DNA of 24,510 nt from CBCXVS01 sp965178525 (lineage in GTDB: Bacteria > Tectomicrobia > Entotheonellia > Entotheonellales > Entotheonellaceae), in assembly GCA_965178525.1 (NCBI GenBank), contig CBCXVS010000093.1:1-24510 (forward strand), given 5' to 3'. The position numbers were made by a program, and so were the translations under genes. Below, in pieces: positions 1 through 7,181 of this stretch. The notes under the pieces are model-generated. The model saw only the letters and a list, made by a program, of their open reading frames with translations. It did not search any database and was not told the origin of the DNA. Within the stretch, counting starts at the first letter, position 1. Each line of letters starts with the position of its first letter.

Positions 1-1
1 G

Positions 2-190
2 GTCAATTCGTTTCAGGCTTTTGAGTTTTTATTTCAACAAGTTGTCGCCGAATCACGGGAGGAACTTCGGTCTAGAGTTCCTGTCTTGCCAGATGTGGCT
101 AGGCGTGCCTGGCTGGCCGGCACGCGCGGTAGCCCCATTGTATCTCGCTTCCCTTTAGAATATTCTTGCAAAATTTTAATATTTTCTTAA
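2..190 (+). other. Open frame running in from the window edge (possible 3' end of an upstream gene)
   Basis: A frame open from base 2 ends at TAA 188-190 and encodes about 62 residues. The first part reads like an ordinary amphipathic protein tail (FEFLFQQVVAESREEL). The last 20 residues look less protein-like. No start codon is needed because it may continue outside the window. I do not recognise a family, and the frame could be open by chance. Confidence 0.25.
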
Positions 191-193
191 CAT
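166..193 (+). promoter_or_regulatory. Possible sigma-70-type promoter for the A-T-R gene
   Basis: TTGCAA at 166-171 and TAACAT at 188-193 are separated by 16 bases. Each matches the consensus hexamer at 4 of 6 positions. The site lies in an AT-rich pocket about 170 bases before the chosen start of the A-T-R gene. It is weak evidence based on hexamer matching only. Confidence 0.2.
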
Positions 194-362
194 AGTGGCT
201 CGTGGTGGCCCGCCTTTATGGGAGCATACCAGGCCAGGACGGCCTTCGAGATGAGACGAGTGCATGCTACATGCTAGCTCCGGCCTATATCCGAGGCCTT
301 GGGAAGCAGGACAACGGATGATTGAAAAGGCCGCTACCAGATGGCAAATGAGGAGATATTCT

Positions 363-3359
363 ATGGAAGAAACTCATAGATTATGTATACATCAGTTATT
401 TCAATGTCAGGTGGCGAAGACACCGGAGGCCGTCGCCGTTGTTGATGGCGACCGCACCTTCACCTACAGAGAGCTCGATCAGATCACAGATTCTTTGGCC
501 GGGTATTTACAAGAGCATGGCGTACAGGTTGAGCAGCGTGTTGGCATTCTCATGGAGAAGTGTGCTGAATATATCATCGCTTGTCTGGCGGCTCTGAAAG
601 CTGGAGGCGCATATTTACCGCTTGATATGGCATATCCAAAAGCGTTGTTGAGCAACATTGTCCGGGAGACACAATCTCCTGTGATTGTGACTAAAAATCG
701 CTATCGAGAGCGACTCGGTGCAACACTTTCCACCAATATCTTAACGATTGATACGGATCGTAGCTGGCGAGACGCCAGCTACAACGAGGAGGAGGTTGTA
801 TCCATTCGTCCGGATCATTTAGCCTATATTGTGTACTCCTCGGGTACGACAGGAGAACCGAAGGGGATATTGGCACCCCATCGTGGTGCTGTTCATTCGT
901 ATGACGAGAGATATAAAATCAGTTCGTATCAACCTGGTGATCGTGTTGCCTGTAATATCTTTTTCGTTTGGGAGTTCTTCAGACCTCTGCTGAAAGGGGC
1001 CACCGTCTACATCATTCCTGACGATATCATCTATGATCCTAAACAATTGACGCAATTCCTTGCCGAAAACGAGATCACGGAAGTCTTATTGACCCCATCG
1101 CTCATGGCAACCAGCCTGAATACGATCGATCATGATATCCTTCAAGCCCGGCTCGCATCCCTTCAGGTCTTGTGGCTCAACGGTGAGGCGGTGACCACAC
1201 GGTTGAAACATCAGGCCCTTGCCGCGCTGCCGGATCACGTCCAACTGTTCAACACATACAGCATCAGCGAATGTCACGATGTGTCCTCGCTTGACTTGAG
1301 GGAAAGTGAGGACACACCCTCAGGGTTTTGCCCGGTTGGACATCCCATTGACGGGATCACGGTGGGTGTATGGGATGACCGCATGCAGCAGGTCTCTCGA
1401 GGGGAGGTGGGGGAATTGTACATTGGCGGGCCGTGTTTAGCGCGAGGCTATCTCCACAAACCTGCGCTTACCGCTGAACGCTTTGTCTGGCATGAGGGTG
1501 AACGATTCTATCGCACGGGCGATGTCGCGCTCATTCACCCGAATGGGCATCTCGAGATCAGAGGGCGCTGTGACTCCATGGTCAAAATCCGGGGATACAG
1601 CGTCCATTTGGGCGCTATTGAAATCGCCCTGCTGCGCCATGCCGATGTGCAGAGCTGCGTGGTCATAGCCCAAGGCGAAGAAGGCGAAGACAAACGTCTG
1701 GTGGCTTATGTGATCCGGGGAGAGCACGCCGATTGGAACATTCATCCCGGCACCGGTACATGTGTCGCCTTGCGGGAGCGGCTCAAGGCTCATTTGGCTG
1801 ATTATATGATCCCGAGCGTCTATGTCGAACTCGATGCTTTGCCTCTGAGTCCTGCAACTGGCAAGTTACACCATCACTTGTTGCCAGTGCCGCCGCGGCA
1901 AGATGGCGATGATGCCGCGGACATTCACCTGCCTGAGACCCCCTCTAAAGCCCAACAAAGAGAGGTGATGCGAACCCTCTGGGAACGTGTCTTGTCATTG
2001 GAAGCGGGAAGTATTCAAGACGATTCGGATTTCTTCGATTATGGTGGCCATTCGCTTTTAGCCGTGAGACTGACATCATGGATCGAGAAGATATTTCACA
2101 CCCAACTCATGGTGAAAACGATCTTCACCTATTCGACGGTGGCCACTCTGGTGGATTGTCTCGGCAATCAGACGGAGACAGGCATACAGAACGTATCCAT
2201 TCAAAAAGATGCCAAGTTGCCTCCTGAGCTGGTTCCCGCGCCTGATCAAAAGCCACTTGCCTTGCGGGAAGCACACACGATATTTCTGACAGGAGCGACG
2301 GGATTCCTCGGTGCTTTTCTCCTCAATGAGATATTGAGAACGACGGATAGCCATGTGAAAGTTTATTGTCTGACGCGTACCAAGCCAGGTGCAAGCCGTG
2401 ATGCATTCAGGCGAATTATGAATAGTTTAGAGCGTTATGATCTCTGGCATGAGCATGACAAGGGTCGTATCATTCCGGTGATAGGCGATCTGAGCCAAGC
2501 GTATTTGGGTATGCAGCCGGAATATTTTGATCGGATTTCAAGGGAGGTCGATTTTATTTTTCATTGTGCCGCCTATGTGAATTATATGTATCCTTACACG
2601 CTATTAAAACCACATACCGTGGATGGAACACAGGAAGTGATCCGTCTTGCGTTCTCACAATTCAGCAAACCTGTATATTATATCTCGACAAATGGTGTGT
2701 TCCCTGGAGGAGATGGTGAACCGTATGTGGAGAACCGTGATATCGATGCCTTTGGGGATCGTCTTGTCGATGGATATTGTCAGTCAAAATGGGTGGCTGA
2801 AAAGCTGATCTGGGATGCCGCTGCAAGGGGGCTGCCCGTATGCGTATTTCGTCCTGGGAATGTTGGCCATCATAGCATCACCGGTGTGGTGAACCCAAAT
2901 GATTTCCAATATCACATTATGGATGCTTGTATGAAAGTCAATGGCGCTCCGGATATTGACACCTGGGCTTTTGAAATGACTCCGGTCGATTTTCTTGCGA
3001 AGGCGATTGTGCAGTTCGCGCGCCATCCCTCGCACATCGGACAAGTCTATAATGTTGTCCAATCTGATCCTATGTCGGCACGGACTATTTTCGACTTGTT
3101 GATGAAGAAAGGATATCTCTCTCAATACGTACCCATGGACACATGGATGGAAACCTTATATACGAAGGCGGAAGAAAGTCAGGACCATCTTCTGAGCGTT
3201 TTGGCTGAGTCTCTGCGTGATGTTGAACCCTATTTAATGGATGATAGTGTGTATGATTGTTCTCGCTTTGACAAGGCCACGCAGGCGTATGGGATGCACC
3301 GGCCTCTGACCGATCTCGATTATTTTGAGCGGTTTATACAAAGATATTTGAGTCCGTAG
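363..3359 (+). CDS. NRPS-like A-T-R protein; candidate glycine betaine (carboxylic acid) reductase
   Basis: The 998-residue protein has an adenylation domain (about 8-505; A3 motif SSGTTGEPKG near 159-168, catalytic Lys501), a carrier domain (DYGGHSLL, phosphopantetheine Ser564) and a thioester reductase domain (about 638-998; TGATGFLG near 643-650, Tyr805 and Lys809 of the YxxxK motif). There is no condensation domain. The layout is that of carboxylic acid reductases, Lys2 and the fungal A-T-R-R glycine betaine reductase: activate an acid, load it, release it reductively as aldehyde or alcohol. The residue aligning with GrsA Asp235 is Ile199, so an alpha-amino acid is unlikely. The other pocket positions read Phe200, Trp203, Leu243, Trp271, Asn273, Thr298, Asp306 and Val307, an aromatic pocket that could hold a trimethylammonium group. 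The A5 motif is the unusual YSISECHDV, shared with the PKS adenylation domain nearby. I chose ATG 363 because AGGAGA stands 7 bases upstream; an in-frame ATG at 264 would add 33 residues that match nothing. The gene looks more AT-rich than the PKS. Domain calls are sure; the betaine substrate is inferred. Confidence 0.9.
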   Translation: MEETHRLCIHQLFQCQVAKTPEAVAVVDGDRTFTYRELDQITDSLAGYLQEHGVQVEQRVGILMEKCAEYIIACLAALKAGGAYLPLDMAYPKALLSNIVRETQSPVIVTKNRYRERLGATLSTNILTIDTDRSWRDASYNEEEVVSIRPDHLAYIVYSSGTTGEPKGILAPHRGAVHSYDERYKISSYQPGDRVACNIFFVWEFFRPLLKGATVYIIPDDIIYDPKQLTQFLAENEITEVLLTPSLMATSLNTIDHDILQARLASLQVLWLNGEAVTTRLKHQALAALPDHVQLFNTYSISECHDVSSLDLRESEDTPSGFCPVGHPIDGITVGVWDDRMQQVSRGEVGELYIGGPCLARGYLHKPALTAERFVWHEGERFYRTGDVALIHPNGHLEIRGRCDSMVKIRGYSVHLGAIEIALLRHADVQSCVVIAQGEEGEDKRLVAYVIRGEHADWNIHPGTGTCVALRERLKAHLADYMIPSVYVELDALPLSPATGKLHHHLLPVPPRQDGDDAADIHLPETPSKAQQREVMRTLWERVLSLEAGSIQDDSDFFDYGGHSLLAVRLTSWIEKIFHTQLMVKTIFTYSTVATLVDCLGNQTETGIQNVSIQKDAKLPPELVPAPDQKPLALREAHTIFLTGATGFLGAFLLNEILRTTDSHVKVYCLTRTKPGASRDAFRRIMNSLERYDLWHEHDKGRIIPVIGDLSQAYLGMQPEYFDRISREVDFIFHCAAYVNYMYPYTLLKPHTVDGTQEVIRLAFSQFSKPVYYISTNGVFPGGDGEPYVENRDIDAFGDRLVDGYCQSKWVAEKLIWDAAARGLPVCVFRPGNVGHHSITGVVNPNDFQYHIMDACMKVNGAPDIDTWAFEMTPVDFLAKAIVQFARHPSHIGQVYNVVQSDPMSARTIFDLLMKKGYLSQYVPMDTWMETLYTKAEESQDHLLSVLAESLRDVEPYLMDDSVYDCSRFDKATQAYGMHRPLTDLDYFERFIQRYLSP

Positions 3360-3391
3360 CGATGCTGGGCCGCCGTTGCAAACCTCGTCCA

Positions 3392-3447
3392 TAAGTACTG
3401 AGGCAAAATTAAATTTATATCTTTCCTCTGGAGAAATATATAAAGTT
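3392..3447 (+). repeat. Dispersed inverted-repeat element, copy 1 (3' half missing)
   Basis: This copy starts with TAAGTACT and shares with the copy at 23292-23364 an identical 26-base core (3422-3447, beginning TTTCCTCTGG). The closing GGTACTTA arm seen in the other two copies is absent, so it is truncated. It sits between the convergent ends of the A-T-R gene and the cytidylyltransferase gene. Confidence 0.7.
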
Positions 3448-3452
3448 GGGCT

Positions 3453-3965
3453 TCAAACATCGTGCACGAGGCCGCTGCGGCGCCTGTTTCGGAATCCATC
3501 AATAGAGTGAATGTGGGCGAGGTTTGGGTCCGCGGGAGAGTTTCGCGGTGCGTTTTCGGCTGCATCTGCCCGGATTCTCCTAATGATCTCGGAGGTGGAA
3601 ATACTTGGGGTATAGGGTACCGTACGGAAGATGCCCATCTCCATGGGGACCTTGTAGAAGTAGGCCAGCTGCTCCGTAGAAAGGTCATCCCCGTGCACCA
3701 CTAGGTGAATATCGTGCTGTGCAATCCAGTCACGATTGATCGGAAAGGGCGCATGAGGCAGCACTTCATCGACGTAGCGACAGCCGGCGACAGAAGCGAC
3801 GCGCTCCTCCATGGACAGAATCGGCTGGCGCTTATAGCTCGCCATCTCCTCATCGCTACAGATGCCCACGATCAGGAAGTCGCCTAGGGTGCGGACTTGG
3901 CGTAAAAATGCCATATGACCGTAGTGAAACAGATCGGCTACCATGTCAGCATAGACACGTATCAT
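3453..3965 (-). CDS. CTP:phosphocholine/phosphoethanolamine cytidylyltransferase-like protein
   Basis: The 170-residue protein is a nucleotidyltransferase of the cytidylyltransferase superfamily. It shows HYGH (14-17) for CTP binding, the SMEER segment (51-55) followed by a Cys-x-Tyr-Val-Asp-Glu-Val stretch, HGDD (91-94) and SISTSEII (121-128), the ISTSxxxxRI-type signature. HGDD and the SMEER/VDEV spacing are closer to choline- and ethanolamine-phosphate cytidylyltransferases (the PCYT family) than to glycerol-3-phosphate cytidylyltransferase (TagD). It would make CDP-choline or CDP-ethanolamine. The next gene upstream in the same direction encodes a LicD-type phosphocholine transferase, which uses CDP-choline, so the two fit together. 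A GGAGGA box lies about 7 bases before the ATG at 3965. The last 35 or so residues are low-complexity and run up to a repeat element, so the native C-terminus may have been altered. Choline versus ethanolamine cannot be decided here. Confidence 0.8.
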   Translation of the reverse strand: MIRVYADMVADLFHYGHMAFLRQVRTLGDFLIVGICSDEEMASYKRQPILSMEERVASVAGCRYVDEVLPHAPFPINRDWIAQHDIHLVVHGDDLSTEQLAYFYKVPMEMGIFRTVPYTPSISTSEIIRRIRADAAENAPRNSPADPNLAHIHSIDGFRNRRRSGLVHDV

Positions 3966-3968
3966 CGC

Positions 3969-4248
3969 TCAGTCCTCCTCTGCGAATAGATAGGCATGCA
4001 GCGCGGCAAAGTTGGCCACAGCCACGATCAGGCCCCATGTCCAGGTCCCATTGTCATGCCATCCAAGCAGGCGTCAAGAGCCCCAATGCCGTCATCATAC
4101 AACGCGCGAGGGCCAGCTCATCGACCTGCACGATCTCGTATTCGAAGGCCGTCAGAGCAATGATCTCATGGCAGCTAGCATGAACCGGGTCGGTCGCCAG
4201 GGCCGCCACGTCTGGTGATTTGGGCGCGGTTGTCGAAACCGAAACCCG
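3969..4248 (-). pseudogene. Frame-broken remnant of an unknown small (membrane?) protein gene
   Basis: On the minus strand one frame from 4248 to the TGA at 4054-4056 and a second overlapping frame from about 4074 to the TGA at 3969-3971 read as one interrupted protein. The second part contains GTWTWGLIVAVANF, a plausible membrane segment, and ends FAEED. Neither half has a convincing start codon. The stop lies only 3 bases before the cytidylyltransferase ATG, a spacing typical of coupled genes. I recognise no family. It may be a real gene disrupted by a sequence error, a decayed gene, or chance. Confidence 0.3.
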
Positions 4249-4274
4249 TCAGGCGGCGGCTATCACGCTACTTG

Positions 4275-5057
4275 TCACGCTTCTTGTAGTTCAAGAGGCT
4301 CGTATTTGCGTGTTTTTGGGTTGTACTTTGCTGGAGTGCCTAAATACCCGTAGATAGCCGTCAATACTGCCTTAGGATCCTTAGGACAAGGCCATGTCAG
4401 TGATTCAAAATCGATCTGAGAAAGAGGGAAAAAGCTAGATATGCCAATATCAAAGAAGTCACTGAAGTCGTCTTTAAAGTAGGCAATTTTGAATTTTTTC
4501 TGATCAGTGGAGTAGTAGATTTGCATGTCCATATGCACATTATACCATGGTATATGATCCCATAGTCCTTTTCTATTGAAGTGTATACCAGAGGACTCTT
4601 GGTATACTTCTAGCTTGTATGAATAGTCACTAGTCAGCACAGTTGTGTATAACGTATCGAGTGTTTTGGTTAAGTATCTGAATAACTTAGGAATTTCCTT
4701 CCTGCACTGTTCCAAATTTGCGACTTCACACGAGTCCTTAATAAGGAAACATAATCCAAAATCAAAATCATAATCGTGTTCTATCATCTTCCCTGATCGA
4801 TATGCTCCAAGGAGAGAGCCGTCCATCATGAACCACTTTGGACGAAGATCCCTCTCGGGATCAGGTTTGTACAATATCATCGTTTCATGGACATGTCTAG
4901 CCATTCTTAGGAGATGAGGACGCCATTTTTTTGATCTTTCACGACATGTTTTTATAGACTCCGGAGTCGTTAGACCCCAACTGTCCAATGAAACGTTTTG
5001 GTCAGCTGCACGCTCTTGGGCGCCTTGACTCTGTGATTCTGCAGCTTTCGGCATCAT
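4275..5057 (-). CDS. LicD-family phosphotransferase (probable phosphocholine transferase)
   Basis: The 260-residue protein has the LicD core: MMDGSLLGAYRSGKMIEHDY (77-96), followed by a D-F-D-F acidic motif. This corresponds to the family's D-G-[ST]-L-L-G-A-x-R and D-x-D signatures, which bind metal and nucleotide in this nucleotidyltransferase-fold family. A late segment (CPKDPKAVLTAIYG, 224-237) matches the position of the family's C-terminal VPxxxxxxLxxxYG element. LicD proteins move phosphocholine from CDP-choline to surface glycans or related acceptors; some members use other phospho-groups. The neighbouring cytidylyltransferase would supply the donor. I chose the ATG at 5057 (second ATG at 5054), placed just behind a run of GGGGGAGGAGG. 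An upstream in-frame ATG at 5129 would add 24 residues that overlap an unrelated gene remnant. The coding region is visibly more AT-rich than the flanking genes, which suggests separate acquisition. The acceptor is unknown. Confidence 0.75.
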   Translation of the reverse strand: MMPKAAESQSQGAQERAADQNVSLDSWGLTTPESIKTCRERSKKWRPHLLRMARHVHETMILYKPDPERDLRPKWFMMDGSLLGAYRSGKMIEHDYDFDFGLCFLIKDSCEVANLEQCRKEIPKLFRYLTKTLDTLYTTVLTSDYSYKLEVYQESSGIHFNRKGLWDHIPWYNVHMDMQIYYSTDQKKFKIAYFKDDFSDFFDIGISSFFPLSQIDFESLTWPCPKDPKAVLTAIYGYLGTPAKYNPKTRKYEPLELQEA

Positions 5058-5065
5058 GCCTCCTC

Positions 5066-5320
5066 CCCCTGGAAATGCGCGTCGTGATCCTCGAGGGCGA
5101 TGGCCGTGCGCTGATGAGTTTAGGCACACTACCGCTGATCGCCGTCGAGCGCCCCGCCAACCTGGTGCATATTATCCTGGATCATAAGACCTACGAGTCA
5201 ACTGGCGTCCAGCCCTCGATCAATGCTCGCGTCGACCTGGCGCAGGTGGGGCCGAGCTGCAGGTACAAAAGCGCGCTGCGGGTGCCTGACATAGCAGCGC
5301 GGTGCGCCAAAATGACTGAA
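5066..5320 (+). pseudogene. Fragment of a thiamine-diphosphate-dependent decarboxylase (phosphonopyruvate/sulfopyruvate decarboxylase type)
   Basis: Plus-strand translation from about 5069 gives LEMRVVILEGDGRALMSLGT, then VHIILDHKTYESTGVQP and a short stretch beyond. EGDG, an LxxLGTL segment about 10 residues later and LDxxTYESTG are the ThDP-binding core of the phosphonopyruvate decarboxylase/sulfopyruvate decarboxylase beta family. The usual LDN is LDH here, so a conserved metal/ThDP ligand is lost. Only about 75 residues of the C-terminal domain remain, with no catalytic N-terminal domain. The piece abuts the LicD gene start on the opposite strand. It is a relic, not a working gene. Confidence 0.55.
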
Positions 5321-5343
5321 CTAGGCCGAGGGCGCTGCGGGGC

Positions 5344-5640
5344 TTACCGTATGGGCACGCCCGAGGCGGCGAGGATGTCCGCATCGCTGAGCGGGGCGAT
5401 GGCCAAGTTAAAATGTTGCTGCAAGGCGAGCACCACGGCGTTGGCAATCAATCCCTGAATCGGCGTGGTGGGATGGACGCCATCGTCCTGGGCGCCAAAG
5501 CTTTGATAGGCCACCGTCGGGCAACCCATCGCACCGGTGCGGTTGTTGTAGCCGCACTGCGCCGGTATGACGCCGCCAGGCGGGGGCACGAGCAAGTCCC
5601 CATTCGCGATGGTCAAGACGTCGATCATAAAGCCGGAGAG
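5344..5640 (-). pseudogene. 3' fragment of an SGNH/GDSL-like hydrolase gene
   Basis: The minus-strand frame ending at 5344 contains DDGVHPTTPIQGLIANAV, which resembles the catalytic Asp-x-x-His block near the C-terminus of GDSL/SGNH hydrolases, followed by an APLSDADIL tail. The N-terminal part with the catalytic Ser is absent. Upstream, the sequence switches frame directly into the start of a dehydrogenase-like gene near 5640, so this looks like a recombination junction. The family call is by motif only. Confidence 0.45.
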
Positions 5641-5801
5641 ATCGTGGGCCTGGCCGCTTCACATGCGGCCAGGCGGTCTTCATCAATATCACAGATGTGG
5701 ACCCGGGCGCCGTTGGCCAAAAAGGTGGCGGCCATCGACCAGCCAATGCCGGCCCCAGCGGCGGTGGTCAGCACCCGTTTTCCCTTGACGGATAGGTCCA
5801 T
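5640..5801 (-). pseudogene. 5' fragment of a short-chain dehydrogenase/reductase gene
   Basis: Starting at ATG 5801, the minus strand encodes MDLSVKGKRVLTTAAGAGIG, then an ICDIDEDRLAACEAA stretch. This is the first beta-alpha-beta unit of an SDR: the glycine-rich NAD(P) loop, with an Asp at the end of strand two suggesting NAD preference. It stops after about 55 residues, before any catalytic Tyr-x-x-x-Lys, and runs into unrelated hydrolase-like sequence in another frame. A weak GGAAAG lies upstream. It is a truncated relic. Confidence 0.6.
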
Positions 5802-5857
5802 TCTCAACTTTCCATAACCGGCACCACGCATCCGCCGCATCCCCGAAAGCCAGCAGA

Positions 5858-5931
5858 TAAGTACCCGAACCAAATTAAATTCATATCTTTCCTCTGGAAA
5901 AACGATGTCGCTCATGTTGTCCAGGTACTTA
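5858..5931 (+). repeat. Dispersed inverted-repeat (MITE-like) element, copy 2
   Basis: TAAGTACC (5858-5865) and GGTACTTA (5924-5931) are perfect 8-base inverted ends of a 74-base element. The left half (AAATTAAATTCATATC, then TTTCCTCTGGA) matches the copies at 3392 and 23292. The right interior is diverged. It ends one base before the stop codon of the carnitine dehydrogenase gene. Confidence 0.75.
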
Positions 5932-6900
5932 CTATGGGGTTTCATCCTCGGCTAAGAGCTTCCCTGCCGCATAGTTGTACTGCCGCAACGTGCGCAGAAT
6001 ACCAACCAGACAGGCGTTGCGCAGTCGTTCCAGTTCCTTCACGGATTGACCTTGGGCCTGTTGTCGGGTCCCTTCCACCATCTGGGCTCGCAGTTCCTCC
6101 GTTAACTCCGGCGCCTGCAATTTCGTCCAGGGCAACTTCAGAGCTGGGCCAAACTGGTCCAGCATGTGTTCCATGCCGTTGTCTCCCCCTGCTAAATGAA
6201 AGGTCAGGCACGGGCCCATAAACGCCCAGCGCAATCCTGGGCCATAAATGACGGCATCGTCAATCTCCTCGGTCGTTGCCACCCCCTCATTCACCAGATG
6301 GAGGGCCTCACGCCACACGGCCTCTTGCAACCGATTCGAGATATAGCCCACAATCTCCTGGCGGACTCGCAAGGGATACATGCCGAGAGAGTGATAAAAG
6401 GCCGTGGCGTTGTCAAGCGCCCAGTCTGCGGTTTGTTCGCCGCCCAGGATTTCCACGAGCGGCAGCAAATACACCGGGTTGAACGGATGTCCGATGATAA
6501 TGCGTTCCGGATGCCGGCATGCGGCTTGGATACGGGAGGGCAACAGGCCTGAAGAACTCGATGCAATGACGACCTCCGGCCTCGCCACGGCATCCATCTG
6601 TACGTACAAGGATTGCTTGAGTTCTTCCTGTTCCAACGCACTTTCCTGAATAAAGTCTGCCTGCGTGCAAAGTGCATCAAGGTCTAGGGTAAACCTGACG
6701 CGACTCGGGTCGAAGTCTGTTACCAGACCGAGGTCTTGCATGGCCGGCCAGGCGTTTTCGATGCCAGCCATCAGTTTGTCTTCAGAAGCGGCGCGAGTGG
6801 CGGTGGCAATGACGTTCAGGCCACGTGCCAGACATCGCACCGCCCAGCCTGAGCTAATGACGCCAGCGCCGATCAGGCCGACGGTTTTGATCTCCGGCAT
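5932..6900 (-). CDS. lcdH: L-carnitine dehydrogenase (3-hydroxyacyl-CoA dehydrogenase family)
   Basis: The 322-residue protein oxidises L-carnitine to 3-dehydrocarnitine with NAD, or does the reverse. It opens with the Rossmann loop GLIGAGVISSGWA and has the SSSSGLLPS segment, IIIGHPFNPVYLLPLVEILG with the catalytic His, and DDAVIYGPGLRWAFMGP followed by a conserved DQFGPALKLPW stretch. GLRWAFMG, the FGPAL-PW segment and ELTEELRAQMVEGT are features I associate with carnitine dehydrogenases rather than fatty-acid enzymes, and the length equals that family's usual size of about 320. I chose ATG 6900 because AGGAGA lies 6 bases upstream; an ATG at 6948 would add 16 residues ahead of the Rossmann strand. 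It follows the betaine methyltransferase gene in the same direction after about 280 bases. Its stop codon touches a repeat element. If the PKS makes carnitine, this enzyme acts on the product or on the released 3-keto intermediate. Confidence 0.85.
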   Translation of the reverse strand: MPEIKTVGLIGAGVISSGWAVRCLARGLNVIATATRAASEDKLMAGIENAWPAMQDLGLVTDFDPSRVRFTLDLDALCTQADFIQESALEQEELKQSLYVQMDAVARPEVVIASSSSGLLPSRIQAACRHPERIIIGHPFNPVYLLPLVEILGGEQTADWALDNATAFYHSLGMYPLRVRQEIVGYISNRLQEAVWREALHLVNEGVATTEEIDDAVIYGPGLRWAFMGPCLTFHLAGGDNGMEHMLDQFGPALKLPWTKLQAPELTEELRAQMVEGTRQQAQGQSVKELERLRNACLVGILRTLRQYNYAAGKLLAEDETP

Positions 6901-7132
6901 GGCTTCTCCTCTCCGCGGAAGTGTAGCGAGGCTTGCCTCTGACAGCATATGCCCGCATGTTTTTAGCCCATGCGATGAATCGCACTCCGTGTAACCAAGA
7001 CGTAGAGGGCGGTGTTGTTGGATGAGAAGGCGTAGCGGGCCTGTCGTGATCGTCGCAAACGGCGCGAGGCATAGGAGCGGGTTGGGGTGGGAGGCGTTTT
7101 CCAGCCCGAAAGTTCTCTCACCCCGACCCGCT

Positions 7133-7150
7133 CCCCTCGATGGCGAGGGG
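7133..7150. repeat. REP-like hairpin between the methyltransferase and carnitine dehydrogenase genes
   Basis: CCCCTCG (7133-7139) and CGAGGGG (7144-7150) form a perfect 7-bp stem with loop ATGG. It is preceded by CTCACCCCGACCCGCT, a layout common in short extragenic palindromes of GC-rich genomes. It lies 32 bases after the methyltransferase stop. There is no T-run, so it is more likely a REP-type element or transcript-stabilising hairpin than a classical terminator. Confidence 0.4.
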
Positions 7151-7181
7151 GCCCATATCTCAAAGACAACGTAACGGTTCC

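Noticed and set aside
363..3359. Alpha-aminoadipate reductase (Lys2) or an ordinary amino acid module
   Set aside because: The Asp235-equivalent needed for alpha-amino acids is Ile, and the locus has no lysine-pathway genes.
5625..5945. Intact 106-residue SDR-like protein
   Set aside because: Its first part is translated repeat element and spacer; the real homology covers only the first 55 or so residues of an SDR.
7133..7150. Rho-independent terminator after the methyltransferase gene
   Set aside because: The stem is good but no T-run follows on the coding strand, so I list it as a REP-like hairpin.
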